A DNA stretch of 34,377 nt from DATAVB01 sp040414495 (GTDB lineage: Bacteria; Actinomycetota; Actinomycetes; Mycobacteriales; QHCD01): contig JBEDUI010000224.1 in the NCBI GenBank assembly GCA_040414495.1, positions 1 through 34,377 on the forward strand. Reading direction: 5' to 3'. Position numbers and translations under genes: made by a program. Under the pieces are notes generated by a model. That model saw only the letters and a program-made list of their open reading frames with translations, searched no databases and had not been told where the DNA came from. Shown piece by piece: positions 23,199 to 30,202 of the stretch. Each line of letters opens with the position of its first letter. The stretch's first letter is position 1.

Positions 23199-24237
23199 CC
23201 GCGACGACCTCGTCCGGGTTCACGCCCTTGTTCGGCTCGCGGCCGCCGGTCAGCTCCTTGACCAGCTCGGCGACGGCCGGCATGCGGGTGGAACCACCGA
23301 CGAGCACGACGTGGTCGATGTCGCCGACGGAGATGCCCGCGTCCCGGATGACGTTGTTGAACGGCGCCTTGGTCCGGTCGAGCAGGTCCGAGGTGATCTT
23401 CTGGAACTCGGCGCGCGAGAGCGTCTCGTCGAGGAACAGCGGGTTCTTGTCCGCGTCCACGGTGATGTACGGCAGGTTGATGCTGGCCGAGTTCGAGCTG
23501 GACAGCTCGATCTTCGCCTTCTCCGCCGCCTCGCGGATGCGCTGCAGCGCCATCTTGTCCTTGGTCAGGTCGATGCCGTTCGTGGCCTTGAACTTGTCGA
23601 CCAGCCACTTGACGATGCGCTCGTCCCAGTCGTCACCACCGAGGTGGTTGTCACCGGAGGTCGCGCGGACCTCGACGACGCCCTCGCCGATCTCCAGCAG
23701 CGAGACGTCGAACGTGCCGCCACCGAGGTCGAAGACCAGGATGGTCTGTTCCTTCTCGCCCTTGTCCAGGCCGTACGCCAGCGCGGCGGCGGTCGGCTCG
23801 TTGACGATGCGGAGCACGTTCAGGCCGGCGATCTGCCCGGCCTCCTTGGTGGCCTGCCGCTGCGCGTCCTCGAAGTACGCGGGGACGGTGATCACCGCGT
23901 CGGTGATCGTCTCGCCCAGGTACGCCTCGGCGTCGCGCTTGAGCTTCATCAGCACCCGGGCGCTGATCTCCTGCGACGTGTAGTTCTTGCCGTCGATCTC
24001 GGTCTTCCAGTCGGTGCCGATGTGCCGCTTCACGGACCGGATGGTCCGGTCGACGTTCGTCACGGCCTGGTTCTTGGCCGGCTGACCGGTCAGCACTTCG
24101 CCGTTCTTGGCGAAGGCGACGATCGAGGGGGTGGTCCGGGAGCCTTCCGAGTTGGCGATGACCGTCGGCTCGCCGCCCTCAAGGACGGCTACGACCGAGT
24201 TGGTCGTGCCGAGGTCGATGCCGACCGCTCGCGCCAT
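23014..24237 (-). CDS. dnaK: DnaK, 5' part (second, different copy)
   Basis: 408 codons starting at the ATG at 24237 (GGAGGAAAG eight bases upstream) and coding the Hsp70 ATPase domain: AVGIDLGTTNSVVAVLEGGEP (phosphate 1), VPAYFEDAQRQATKEAG, LNVLRIVNEPTAAALAYGL, ILVFDLGGGTFDVSLLEIG (phosphate 2) and HVVLVGGSTRMPAV (adenosine). It then runs into the linker ([47 protein letters not shown]). After DNQP the frame is lost: reading on gives unrelated residues to a stop at 22906. Codons are more strictly G/C-ending than in the 3' part. It carries its own HAIR-type operator and promoter. It is best read as the beginning of dnaK from a second genome. Confidence 0.9.
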
Positions 24238-24349
24238 GATGCTTTCCTCCTGTGTAAGCCTGCTATGTTCGTGACCTGCACGTTCGCCCCCGCCTTGAGC
24301 GGGGCTCTGGCAAGTTTAGTCGGGCCTTCGCGCACCTCGTCAAGCCGGA

Positions 24350-24370
24350 CTTGAGTCGACTGCGCTCAAC
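24350..24370. promoter_or_regulatory. HAIR element and promoter region of dnaK
   Basis: CTTGAGT-CGACTGC-GCTCAAC matches the HspR operator CTTGAGT-N7-ACTCAAG at all but two outer positions. A half site CTTGAGC occurs at 24294-24300. On the minus strand a TTGACG (24343-24338) and TAAACT (24318-24313) could be -35 and -10 boxes, though the 19-bp spacer is long. HspR repression relieved by heat shock is the expected control. Confidence 0.8.
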
Positions 24371-24737
24371 CTTCGTACCCAGCCTAACGAGCCGGTCCGG
24401 GTTCTTGTTCCCGGGATCCGGGGCGGACACCGGCGGGAGTCGCTGTGATGCCGCTCACCAGGCCGGACACGAGCCGTGGCCGGGTCATCGGCAGGCCGCC
24501 CCGCACCCACGGGGCCCGCCCGGGTCACCCGCAGCGAGCCGATCGGGCGAGCCGGGCCGAGCGCGGGCAGCCGGGCCGGCGCGAGCGTTGCCGAGCCCGG
24601 CTCCCGCCGCCCGCGGCCGATCGGCACGTCGACCGCCGCGAAGACCGCGGCGACCCGGAGCACGTCCATGACCCGGTTCCTCCCCCTGCACGCCGTCCTT
24701 CGGCGTGCTTCCTTCCTAACAGCGACCACCGACGAAC
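24371..24737. other. Intergenic stretch with no convincing gene
   Basis: Upstream of the dnaK operator and beyond the end of the small exported protein gene. Open frames exist on both strands (for example minus strand from about 24669, MDVLRVAAVFAAVDVPIG), but they run into the HAIR site, are Arg/Pro/Gly-rich and match nothing I know. I find no clear terminator hairpin with a T-run. Confidence 0.5.
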
Positions 24738-24971
24738 TCAGGAGCGGCGGCCGGTCCCGGAAGTGAGCGAGAAATCAGAGTTTCCTTGCCGCACAAGGAC
24801 TTCCGTCGAGGTGCCGGCCCAGGAAGTCACTCGATAGTGGGAATCCGCGGCGACCGGCACCCCCTGCGCCGGCGCCGCGGACTCCTCCCCCCGCGTGAAC
24901 CCCACGACGCCGAACGTCGCGACGGCTCCCAGCAGCGCGGCGGCGAGTACCCGCCGTTCGATCTTGGCCAT
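24738..24971 (-). CDS. Small exported or membrane-anchored hypothetical protein
   Basis: A 77-residue protein with a Sec-type leader or anchor (MAKIERRVLAAALLGAVATFGVVGF, then a polar region AAPAQGVPVAADSHYRVTSW). There is no lipobox cysteine. A GGGGG tract lies 11 bases before the ATG at 24971. It begins 30 bp after the DUF4097 gene on the same strand and is probably co-transcribed with it. I do not recognise the family. The short length and lack of motifs leave some doubt that it is expressed. Confidence 0.6.
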   Translation of the reverse strand: MAKIERRVLAAALLGAVATFGVVGFTRGEESAAPAQGVPVAADSHYRVTSWAGTSTEVLVRQGNSDFSLTSGTGRRS

Positions 24972-25001
24972 GGTGGAACTGCCCCCGTAGTAAGGAAAAG
25001 G

Positions 25002-25772
25002 TCAGGCCGCGCGGACCGTGACGCTGCCGCTTTCGGTGGTGAGGTCGAGCGTGTGCGGCGCGGAGCCGTCGGTCGGGACTTCGATGTCGCGGTGCCCGCT
25101 GTCGCTGTCGCCGACGACGCGGTACGGCCCGCCGGGGACCTCGACCTCGACGCTGCCGCTGTCGGCTTTCACCTTGACGTTGTTCGCTTCGGTCAGGGAG
25201 AAGTCGACGCTGCCGCTCGACGACGTCACGTCGACCGGCCCCCGCACGCCGGTTCCCTTGATGCTGCCCGAATCGGCGTGCAGCTGGACCTCGCCGACGT
25301 TCCGCACGTCGATCCCGCCGCTCTCCAGCCGCAGCTTCACGAGGCCGGCGACGTCCTCGACGCGGGCGTGCCCCGAGTCGGCCTGGACGTCCACACTGGC
25401 CACCCCGGCGACGTCGAGGCCGCCGGAGTCGAGCTTGCCGCTGACCGGCACGCCCGCGGGCACGACCACCTCGAAGTCGACTGAGCAGTTGTTCCCGCAG
25501 TCGGTGAGCACCAGCTGGTCGCCGTCGACGCGGTAGAAGGTGTCGCCCGGCTTGCTTCGCCAGTGGTAGCTGACCTTTTCGTGCACCGTCGACGGTCCCG
25601 CGCCGGTGCGGATCTTCACCGACCCCGAGTCGCCTTCCAGCTTCACGCTGCGAATGGTTTCCGAAAGGGTCTTGGTGTTGTCGAAGTCCGAGCCCCAGCC
25701 CCAGCCGAACGCGGTCGCCAGGCCGACGCCGATCAGGACGATGCCACCAAGAGCCAGTAGCGGGCGTGCCAT
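25002..25772 (-). CDS. DUF4097-family beta-strand-repeat protein, exported
   Basis: A 256-residue protein. It has an N-terminal membrane anchor or signal (PLLALGGIVLIGVGLATAFGWGWG), then a right-handed beta-repeat domain. Its repeats show DSGSVKI, LDSGGLDVAGV, ADSGHARVEDV, LESGGIDVRNV, HADSGSIKGTG, SSSGSVDFS, ADSGSVEVEV and TESGSVTVRA, the (D/E)SG(S/G)xxV ladder typical of DUF4097/putative adhesin proteins. A pair of cysteines (TDCGNNCSVDF) may form a disulfide. It is presumably exposed outside the membrane; the role is unknown. The next gene on the strand is the small exported protein. A GGGGGTAACCCCC palindrome lies about 70 bp upstream of its start. Confidence 0.88.
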   Translation of the reverse strand: MARPLLALGGIVLIGVGLATAFGWGWGSDFDNTKTLSETIRSVKLEGDSGSVKIRTGAGPSTVHEKVSYHWRSKPGDTFYRVDGDQLVLTDCGNNCSVDFEVVVPAGVPVSGKLDSGGLDVAGVASVDVQADSGHARVEDVAGLVKLRLESGGIDVRNVGEVQLHADSGSIKGTGVRGPVDVTSSSGSVDFSLTEANNVKVKADSGSVEVEVPGGPYRVVGDSDSGHRDIEVPTDGSAPHTLDLTTESGSVTVRAA

Positions 25773-25842
25773 GGTCGTGGTTCCCCTCAGTGTTGTTCCC
25801 TCTGCGTGAGAAACGTTATGGCCGGGTGAAGAGCAGGTACAT

Positions 25843-25855
25843 GGGGGTAACCCCC
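25843..25855. promoter_or_regulatory. GGGGG-TAA-CCCCC palindrome between divergent genes
   Basis: A perfect 5-bp-arm palindrome lies in the 174-bp gap between the leftward DUF4097 gene and the rightward PEBP gene. It may be an operator; no regulator is encoded next to it. Short G/C arms arise easily in such DNA, so the call is weak. Confidence 0.25.
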
Positions 25856-25946
25856 CGAAAGACCCTGAGATCCGTCCCTGACACGCGGGGCCGGGTCCGG
25901 GGGCCTAACCTGGCGCAAGGCTTCAGTTCCGTGATCAGGAGGATCC

Positions 25947-26480
25947 ATGCCGCAAGCACCCGGCCCGTACGAGTCCCTGCCCGACGTGCCGTCCTTCACC
26001 CTCACCAGCACCGACGTCGCCGACGGCGAAACCCTGGCCACGCCGCACTTGTCCGGCATCTTCGGCGCCGGCGGCGAAGACCGTTCGCCGCACCTGTCCT
26101 GGGAGGGCTTCCCCGCGGAGACGAAGAGCTTCGCGATCACGTGCTACGACCCGGACGCCCCCACCGGCAGCGGGTTCTGGCACTGGGCCGTGTTCAACGT
26201 CCCGGCCTCGGTGACGGAGCTGGCCGCCGGCGCGGGCGACGGCTCCGGCCTCCCCGAAGGCGCGGTGTCGCTGAAGGGCGACGGCGGCGTGAAGCAGTTC
26301 CTGGGCGCCGCGCCCCCGCCCGGGCACGGCCCGCACCGCTACTACTTCGCGGTGCACGCGCTGGACGTCGACAAGCTGGACGTGCCGGAGGACGCGACGC
26401 CGGCGTTCCTCGGCTTCAACATGTTCGGGCACACCCTGGCCCGCGCGGTGCTCACGGCCATCTACGAGAACAAGGGCTGA
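25947..26480 (+). CDS. YbhB/YbcL (PEBP, Raf-kinase-inhibitor-like) family protein
   Basis: A 177-residue phosphatidylethanolamine-binding-like protein. Family motifs: PHLSGIFGAGGEDRSPHLSWEGFPAETKSFAITCYDPDAPTGSGFWHWAVFNVPASV (the DPDAP ligand pocket and the HW stretch), GVKQFLGAAPPPGHGPHRYYFAVHALD and the C-terminal FGHTLARAVLTAIYE. AGGAGG lies eight bases before the ATG. Bacterial members have no proven common role. It is followed after 7 bp by a GNAT gene and probably shares its transcript. Confidence 0.94.
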   Translation: MPQAPGPYESLPDVPSFTLTSTDVADGETLATPHLSGIFGAGGEDRSPHLSWEGFPAETKSFAITCYDPDAPTGSGFWHWAVFNVPASVTELAAGAGDGSGLPEGAVSLKGDGGVKQFLGAAPPPGHGPHRYYFAVHALDVDKLDVPEDATPAFLGFNMFGHTLARAVLTAIYENKG

Positions 26481-26487
26481 CGCGGGC

Positions 26488-26931
26488 ATGCCACTCCCGC
26501 CGGTCCGGGTCGTCGGCCCGGACGACTGGCGGGAGTGGCGCAATCTCCGCCTCACCGCGCTTCGCGACGCACCCGGCGCGTTCAGCGCCACGCTCGCCGA
26601 CTGGCAGGACGCACCGGAAGCGCGGTGGCGCGCGCGGCTCGAAAGCACGTACAACGTCATCGCCGAAGTCGACGGCACACCGGCCGGAATGGCGACCGGC
26701 TTCCCGCGCGACGGCCACGTCGAACTCGGCACGCTGTGGGTCGCCCCGCACGCACGCGGGCGCGGGATCGGCGCGGCACTGGTTCGCGCGATCCTCGCCT
26801 GGGCCGGGTCGAGCCTCGTGACGCTGCAGGTCGCCGACGACAACACCGCTGCCAGGGCGCTCTACCGACGCCTCGGCTTCACCGGCGAGGGCCGTCTGGA
26901 ATACCAGACGAAATCGCCGCCACCGGCCTAG
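26488..26931 (+). CDS. GNAT-family N-acetyltransferase
   Basis: A 147-residue acetyl-CoA-dependent acetyltransferase. The acetyl-CoA pyrophosphate loop is VAPHARGRGIGAALVRAIL (RGxGIG). The C-terminal motif VTLQVADDNTAARALYRRLGFTGEGRLEY is also typical. The N-terminal LRLTALRDAPGAFSATLADWQD is characteristic of a subgroup that often acts on small amines. The substrate is unknown. It lies directly after the PEBP gene. Confidence 0.92.
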   Translation: MPLPPVRVVGPDDWREWRNLRLTALRDAPGAFSATLADWQDAPEARWRARLESTYNVIAEVDGTPAGMATGFPRDGHVELGTLWVAPHARGRGIGAALVRAILAWAGSSLVTLQVADDNTAARALYRRLGFTGEGRLEYQTKSPPPA

Positions 26932-26988
26932 GAGCGGCCGCCGAGGCGACGGTTGATACCTCCAAGCACGATCTCCGGAGGTTCCCCC

Positions 26989-28270
26989 GTGGCGGCAACG
27001 CTCGAACGCAGGTCCATCGACCCGGTCCCAGAAGCCGAACGCCACGGTCACCCCCGCAGCCTCTTCACGCTCTGGTTCGCGGCGAACACGCAGATCACGT
27101 CGGCCGTCACCGGCGCGCTGACCGTGCTCGTCGGCCGGCGTGCACCCGGTGTGGGCGCTCGTCGCGGTGCTGGGCGGAAACGTCCTCGGCGGCATCCCGA
27201 TGGCGTTGCACGCCGCGCAGGGGCCGAAGCTCGGCATCCCGCAGATGATCCAGTCGCGTGCGCAGTTCGGCGTGTACGGCGCGATCCTGCCGCTCGTCCT
27301 CGTCGTCGTGCTGTACCTGGGGTACTTCGCCGGCGGCAACGTCCTGGGCGGGCAGGCCGTCGCGGAGATCACCGGGCTGCCGACCGACGCCGCGATCGGC
27401 GTGTACGCCGCGCTTTCCGCGCTCATCGCCATCGTCGGCTACCGGCTGATCCACCGGTTCGGCTGGATCGCGTCCGCGCTGAGCGTCGTCGTCTTCGTCT
27501 ACCTCACGATCCGGCTGATCAGCGGCCACGACCTCGGCGCGGTGCTGCGGGCCCCGTCGCTCGACTTCCCGAAGTTCCTCCTGGCGCTCTCGCTCACCGC
27601 GTCCTGGCAGCTGACCTTCGGCCCGCACGTCGCCGACACCTCGCGCTACCTGCCCTCGACGACGTCGGTCCGCGAGACGTTCTGGTGGACCTACGGCGGG
27701 ACCGTCCTCGGCGCGACCTGGGCGATGTCGTTCGGCGCGCTGGCGTACGCCGTCGCCGGGAAGGCGTTCAAGGGCCACGAAGTCGCGTACGTCGTCGGGC
27801 TCGGCGGCGAAGCGCTGCTCGTCCCGTTGCTGTTCGCGATCGCGCTCGGGAAGTTCACCGTGAACGTCCTGGACATCTACGGCGGCTACATGACGGTCGC
27901 GACCGCGCTCACCGCGTTCAGCCGCAAAGCCGCGCTCTCCCAGGAGGCCCGCGTCGGGTACATCGCCGTCGTCGGCGTGCTCGGCGGCGTCATCGCCGTG
28001 CTCGGTCGCGGGGAGTTCCTCGGGAACTTCGTGCTGTTCCTGGACTTCCTGCTGTACTTCCTGACGCCGTGGAGCTCGATCAACCTGGTCGACTTCTACC
28101 TGGTGCGCAAGGAGTCCTACGACCTCGAGGCGATGTACGACCCGAACGGCCGCTACGGACGCTGGGCGGCGCCGACATCTCCCTGGCTGATCGGGCTGGC
28201 CGTCCCGGGCGCGCTCTACTTCGGCCTTCAGCGCAGGCTTTCCTTGTTGACGCCCTCGCGTTCCAGGTAG
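26989..28270 (+). pseudogene. NCS1-family cytosine/purine permease, frameshifted
   Basis: The start is clear (GGAGG, then the GTG at 26989; VAATLERRSIDPVPEAERHG, then SLFTLWFAANTQITSAVTGALTVLVG). At about 27131-27140 the frame shifts by one base. The rest continues in the next phase (HPVWALVAVLGGNVLGGIPMALHAAQGPKLGIPQMIQSRAQFGVYGA, on through about ten TMs). Near 28165-28183 a second defect appears: the family segment LGGADIS is in the first frame while GRYGRW before it and WLIGLAVPGALYFG after it are in the second. From memory of the family, a stretch of some tens of residues is also missing there. The 3' end overlaps the convergent GNAT gene. It is either a decaying gene or the site of several sequencing indels. 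Confidence 0.8.
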
Positions 28271-28662
28271 CGGCCCTTGGTGTGCTCGCCGAAGCCGAAC
28301 TGGCGGTACAGCCCGTGAGCGTCGGCCGTGTGCAGCATCCAGCGGAAGCCGGCGCCCGGGCCGTTGTCGATCATCTCGCGCACCAGCTCCTTGCCGACGC
28401 CGGTGCCGCGGGCGGAGTCGACGACGAAGACGTCGGCCAGGTAGGCGCTGCCGACGCCGTCGGAGAACGCCCGCGCGAAGCCGACCAGCTCGCCGCCGCG
28501 GTAGGCGCCGACCACCCGCCAGGAGCCGTCGATCGCGGCCTCGACCTGCTCGCGCGTGCGCCAGCGGCCCCAGTAGGCCTCGGTCGAAAGGAACTTCCAC
28601 ACCACGTCGAGGTCGAGCCGCGCCCGGTCGTCGTCGAGCTCGTAATCACCGAAGATCCGCAT
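28228..28662 (-). CDS. GNAT-family N-acetyltransferase
   Basis: A 144-residue protein. It opens FLSTEAYWGRWRTREQVEAAIDGSWRVVGAYRGGELVGFARAFSDGVGSAYLADVFVVDSARGTGVGKELVREMID. The VVDSARGTGVGKELV loop binds acetyl-CoA, and GFRWMLHTADAHGLYRQFGF is the C-terminal motif. The whole matches the small single-domain group of aminoglycoside/arylamine-like GNATs often annotated only as GNAT. It is the last gene of the SMR-TetR-cynS-GNAT run, 27 bp after cynS, and its end overlaps the permease pseudogene. Substrate unknown. Confidence 0.92.
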   Translation of the reverse strand: MRIFGDYELDDDRARLDLDVVWKFLSTEAYWGRWRTREQVEAAIDGSWRVVGAYRGGELVGFARAFSDGVGSAYLADVFVVDSARGTGVGKELVREMIDNGPGAGFRWMLHTADAHGLYRQFGFGEHTKGRYLEREGVNKESLR

Positions 28663-28689
28663 GCCCGGAAGTTAACCCAGGCGGCCGGG

Positions 28690-29136
28690 TCAGCCCCACT
28701 GATATTTCAGGAACTTCCCGTCCATGGTGACGACGACGCGCTCGCCTCCCGGGTCTTCGCGGCGCGAGACGTCGAGCTTGAAGTTGATCGCGCTCATGAT
28801 CCCGTCGCCGAACTGCTCGTGGATGAGCTCCTTGATCGTCGGCCCGTAGACCTGCAGGACCTCGTAGAAGCGGTAGATCGTCGGATCGGTCGGCACCAGG
28901 TCGTCGAGGGCGCCGCGCGTCGGCTGCAGCCGCAACGCGGCTTCGGCGTCGGCGTCCAGCTCCAGGACCTGCGCGGCTTTCGCGGCCAGCTCGGCGGGCA
29001 CCGGGTGCTGACCGAGCAACGCGGACGTGGTCCACGCCAGCGGGGCGTCGAGGGTCTCGGCGAGCTGGGCCCAGCTGAGCCCGAGGCGGATCTTCGCGGC
29101 GAGGACGGCTTCCGCGGCTTCCTGCTTCGTCGTCAT
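28690..29136 (-). CDS. cynS: Cyanate hydratase (cyanase)
   Basis: A 148-residue enzyme that turns cyanate plus bicarbonate into ammonia and CO2 via carbamate. The N-terminal HTH-like fold reads AVLAAKIRLGLSWAQLAETLDAPLAWTTSALLGQHPVP. The C-terminal catalytic part reads PTDPTIYRFYEVLQVYGPTIKELIHEQFGDGIMSAINFKLDVSR. Arg89, Glu92 and Ser115 have the same spacing as the E. coli catalytic triad (R96, E99, S122). The C-terminal FLKYQW is also conserved. Length is near the E. coli enzyme (156). It lies between a TetR regulator and a GNAT gene; the usual cynR and cynT partners are absent, and the nearby NCS1-type permease is frameshifted. Confidence 0.96.
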   Translation of the reverse strand: MTTKQEAAEAVLAAKIRLGLSWAQLAETLDAPLAWTTSALLGQHPVPAELAAKAAQVLELDADAEAALRLQPTRGALDDLVPTDPTIYRFYEVLQVYGPTIKELIHEQFGDGIMSAINFKLDVSRREDPGGERVVVTMDGKFLKYQWG

Positions 29137-29162
29137 GCGCCCGACGCTAGAGCCGGGGTGTT

Positions 29163-29723
29163 TCAGCGAGGTTTCAGCAGGTAGTCGACGACCGGGCGAA
29201 GCTCGTCGGCGGACGGCGGCTCGTCGTCGATCAGGCCCTGGATGAGCAGGCCGTCGATGCCCGCGAGGAAGACCCGGAACGCCACTTCGTCGTCGTGGCG
29301 GACCATCGACGTCAGGACGTCGAGCCAGCGGCGCGCGGCCGGCCGCAGCTCCGGCTTGCGGGCGGCCAGCAGGTACAGCTCGTATTCGGCCATCGTGCGG
29401 CCGCGGCGCGGGCCCAGCGCCTCCGCGAGCAGGCCCGCGACTTCTTCGGCGCCGCGGGAGCCACGCGAGCGGGCCCGGTCGATCATCCAGTAGACCTCGG
29501 TCGCCATGTCGCGGGCGCACGAGATGAGCGTCGCGATCAGGAGGTCGTCCAGCGAGGTGAAGTGGTAGGTCGTGGACGTCGTCGGGACGCCGGCCTCGGC
29601 CGCGACGGTCCGGTGCGTCACGCCCGCGACGCCGTCGCGCTCGATGATCCGCAGCGTCGCCTCGATGATTTCCGCGCGCCGCTTCTCGCCGCGGGCCTTC
29701 CGCCCGTCCACCTGCAGTTTCAC
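29163..29723 (-). CDS. TetR-family transcriptional regulator
   Basis: A 186-residue repressor. The N-terminal HTH reads RRAEIIEATLRIIERDGVAGVTHRTVAAEAGVPTTSTTYHFTSLDDLLIATL, the TetR signature with its YHF recognition helix. A helical ligand-binding domain follows. Its GTG start overlaps the stop of the SMR transporter gene as GTGA, and it is followed after 26 bp by cynS. It therefore probably controls the SMR pump it is coupled to and perhaps the whole four-gene unit. The inducer is unknown. Confidence 0.92.
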   Translation of the reverse strand: MKLQVDGRKARGEKRRAEIIEATLRIIERDGVAGVTHRTVAAEAGVPTTSTTYHFTSLDDLLIATLISCARDMATEVYWMIDRARSRGSRGAEEVAGLLAEALGPRRGRTMAEYELYLLAARKPELRPAARRWLDVLTSMVRHDDEVAFRVFLAGIDGLLIQGLIDDEPPSADELRPVVDYLLKPR

Positions 29724-30049
29724 GTCGAAGCACTCCCGAGCTCGATCAGCACCACGCCGCCGATGACCAGCGCCATCCCGGCGATCATCGCCGCGTTGAC
29801 CGGCTCCTTGAGGAACACGACGCCGACGATCGCGACCAGCGCGACGCCGGCCGCGGCCCAGATCGCGTAGGCGACGCCGATCGGCAACCCCATCTTCAGG
29901 ACGTACGACAGCGCGACGAACGCGACGGCGTACCCGAGCACCACGACGACCGACGGCCCGACCTTCGAGAAGCCCTCGGAGAGCTTCAGCGAGACCGTCG
30001 CGGAGACCTCGGCGGCGATCGCCAGCGCGAGGAGAAGGTACGCACCCAT
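29720..30049 (-). CDS. Small multidrug resistance (SMR/EmrE-like) transporter
   Basis: A 109-residue, four-TM protein. MGAYLLLALAIAAEVSATVSLKLSEGF contains the essential membrane Glu (AAEVSAT, equivalent to EmrE Glu14). VVVLGYAVAFVALSYVLKMGLPIGVAYAIWAAAGV carries the Tyr/Trp and GVAYAIW motif, followed by FLKEPVNAAMIAGMALVIGGVVLIEL. It would export cationic compounds by proton exchange as an antiparallel dimer. The ATG at 30049 is the family start; the open frame extends 30 codons upstream without similarity. It heads the leftward SMR-TetR-cynS-GNAT unit. Confidence 0.95.
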   Translation of the reverse strand: MGAYLLLALAIAAEVSATVSLKLSEGFSKVGPSVVVVLGYAVAFVALSYVLKMGLPIGVAYAIWAAAGVALVAIVGVVFLKEPVNAAMIAGMALVIGGVVLIELGSAST

Positions 30050-30202
30050 AGGGTGAAAACTACCTGAACGATCGTCCCAAAACAAAGAGCGACGTACACC
30101 ACATCGGTGGGACTTAGGGCCACTCAACGGGTTACTCATCAGTAAGGAAGGTTAGTCTCCCGGCACCACCACAGTTTCTTCCGGACGAAAGGCACCCGAA
30201 CG

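Noticed and set aside
24340..24669. Small protein gene upstream of dnaK (minus strand)
   Set aside because: The frame runs through the HAIR operator, is rich in Arg/Pro/Gly and has no ribosome site or known similarity.
27107..28600. Minus-strand frame of about 497 codons across the permease
   Set aside because: Its composition is Arg/Asp/Gln/Glu-rich with no motif. It overlaps the real permease and GNAT genes and reflects codon bias.
26953..29184. A single 743-residue plus-strand protein
   Set aside because: Only its first part (to about 27130) is permease. The remainder is out-of-frame permease and antisense of the GNAT and cynS genes.
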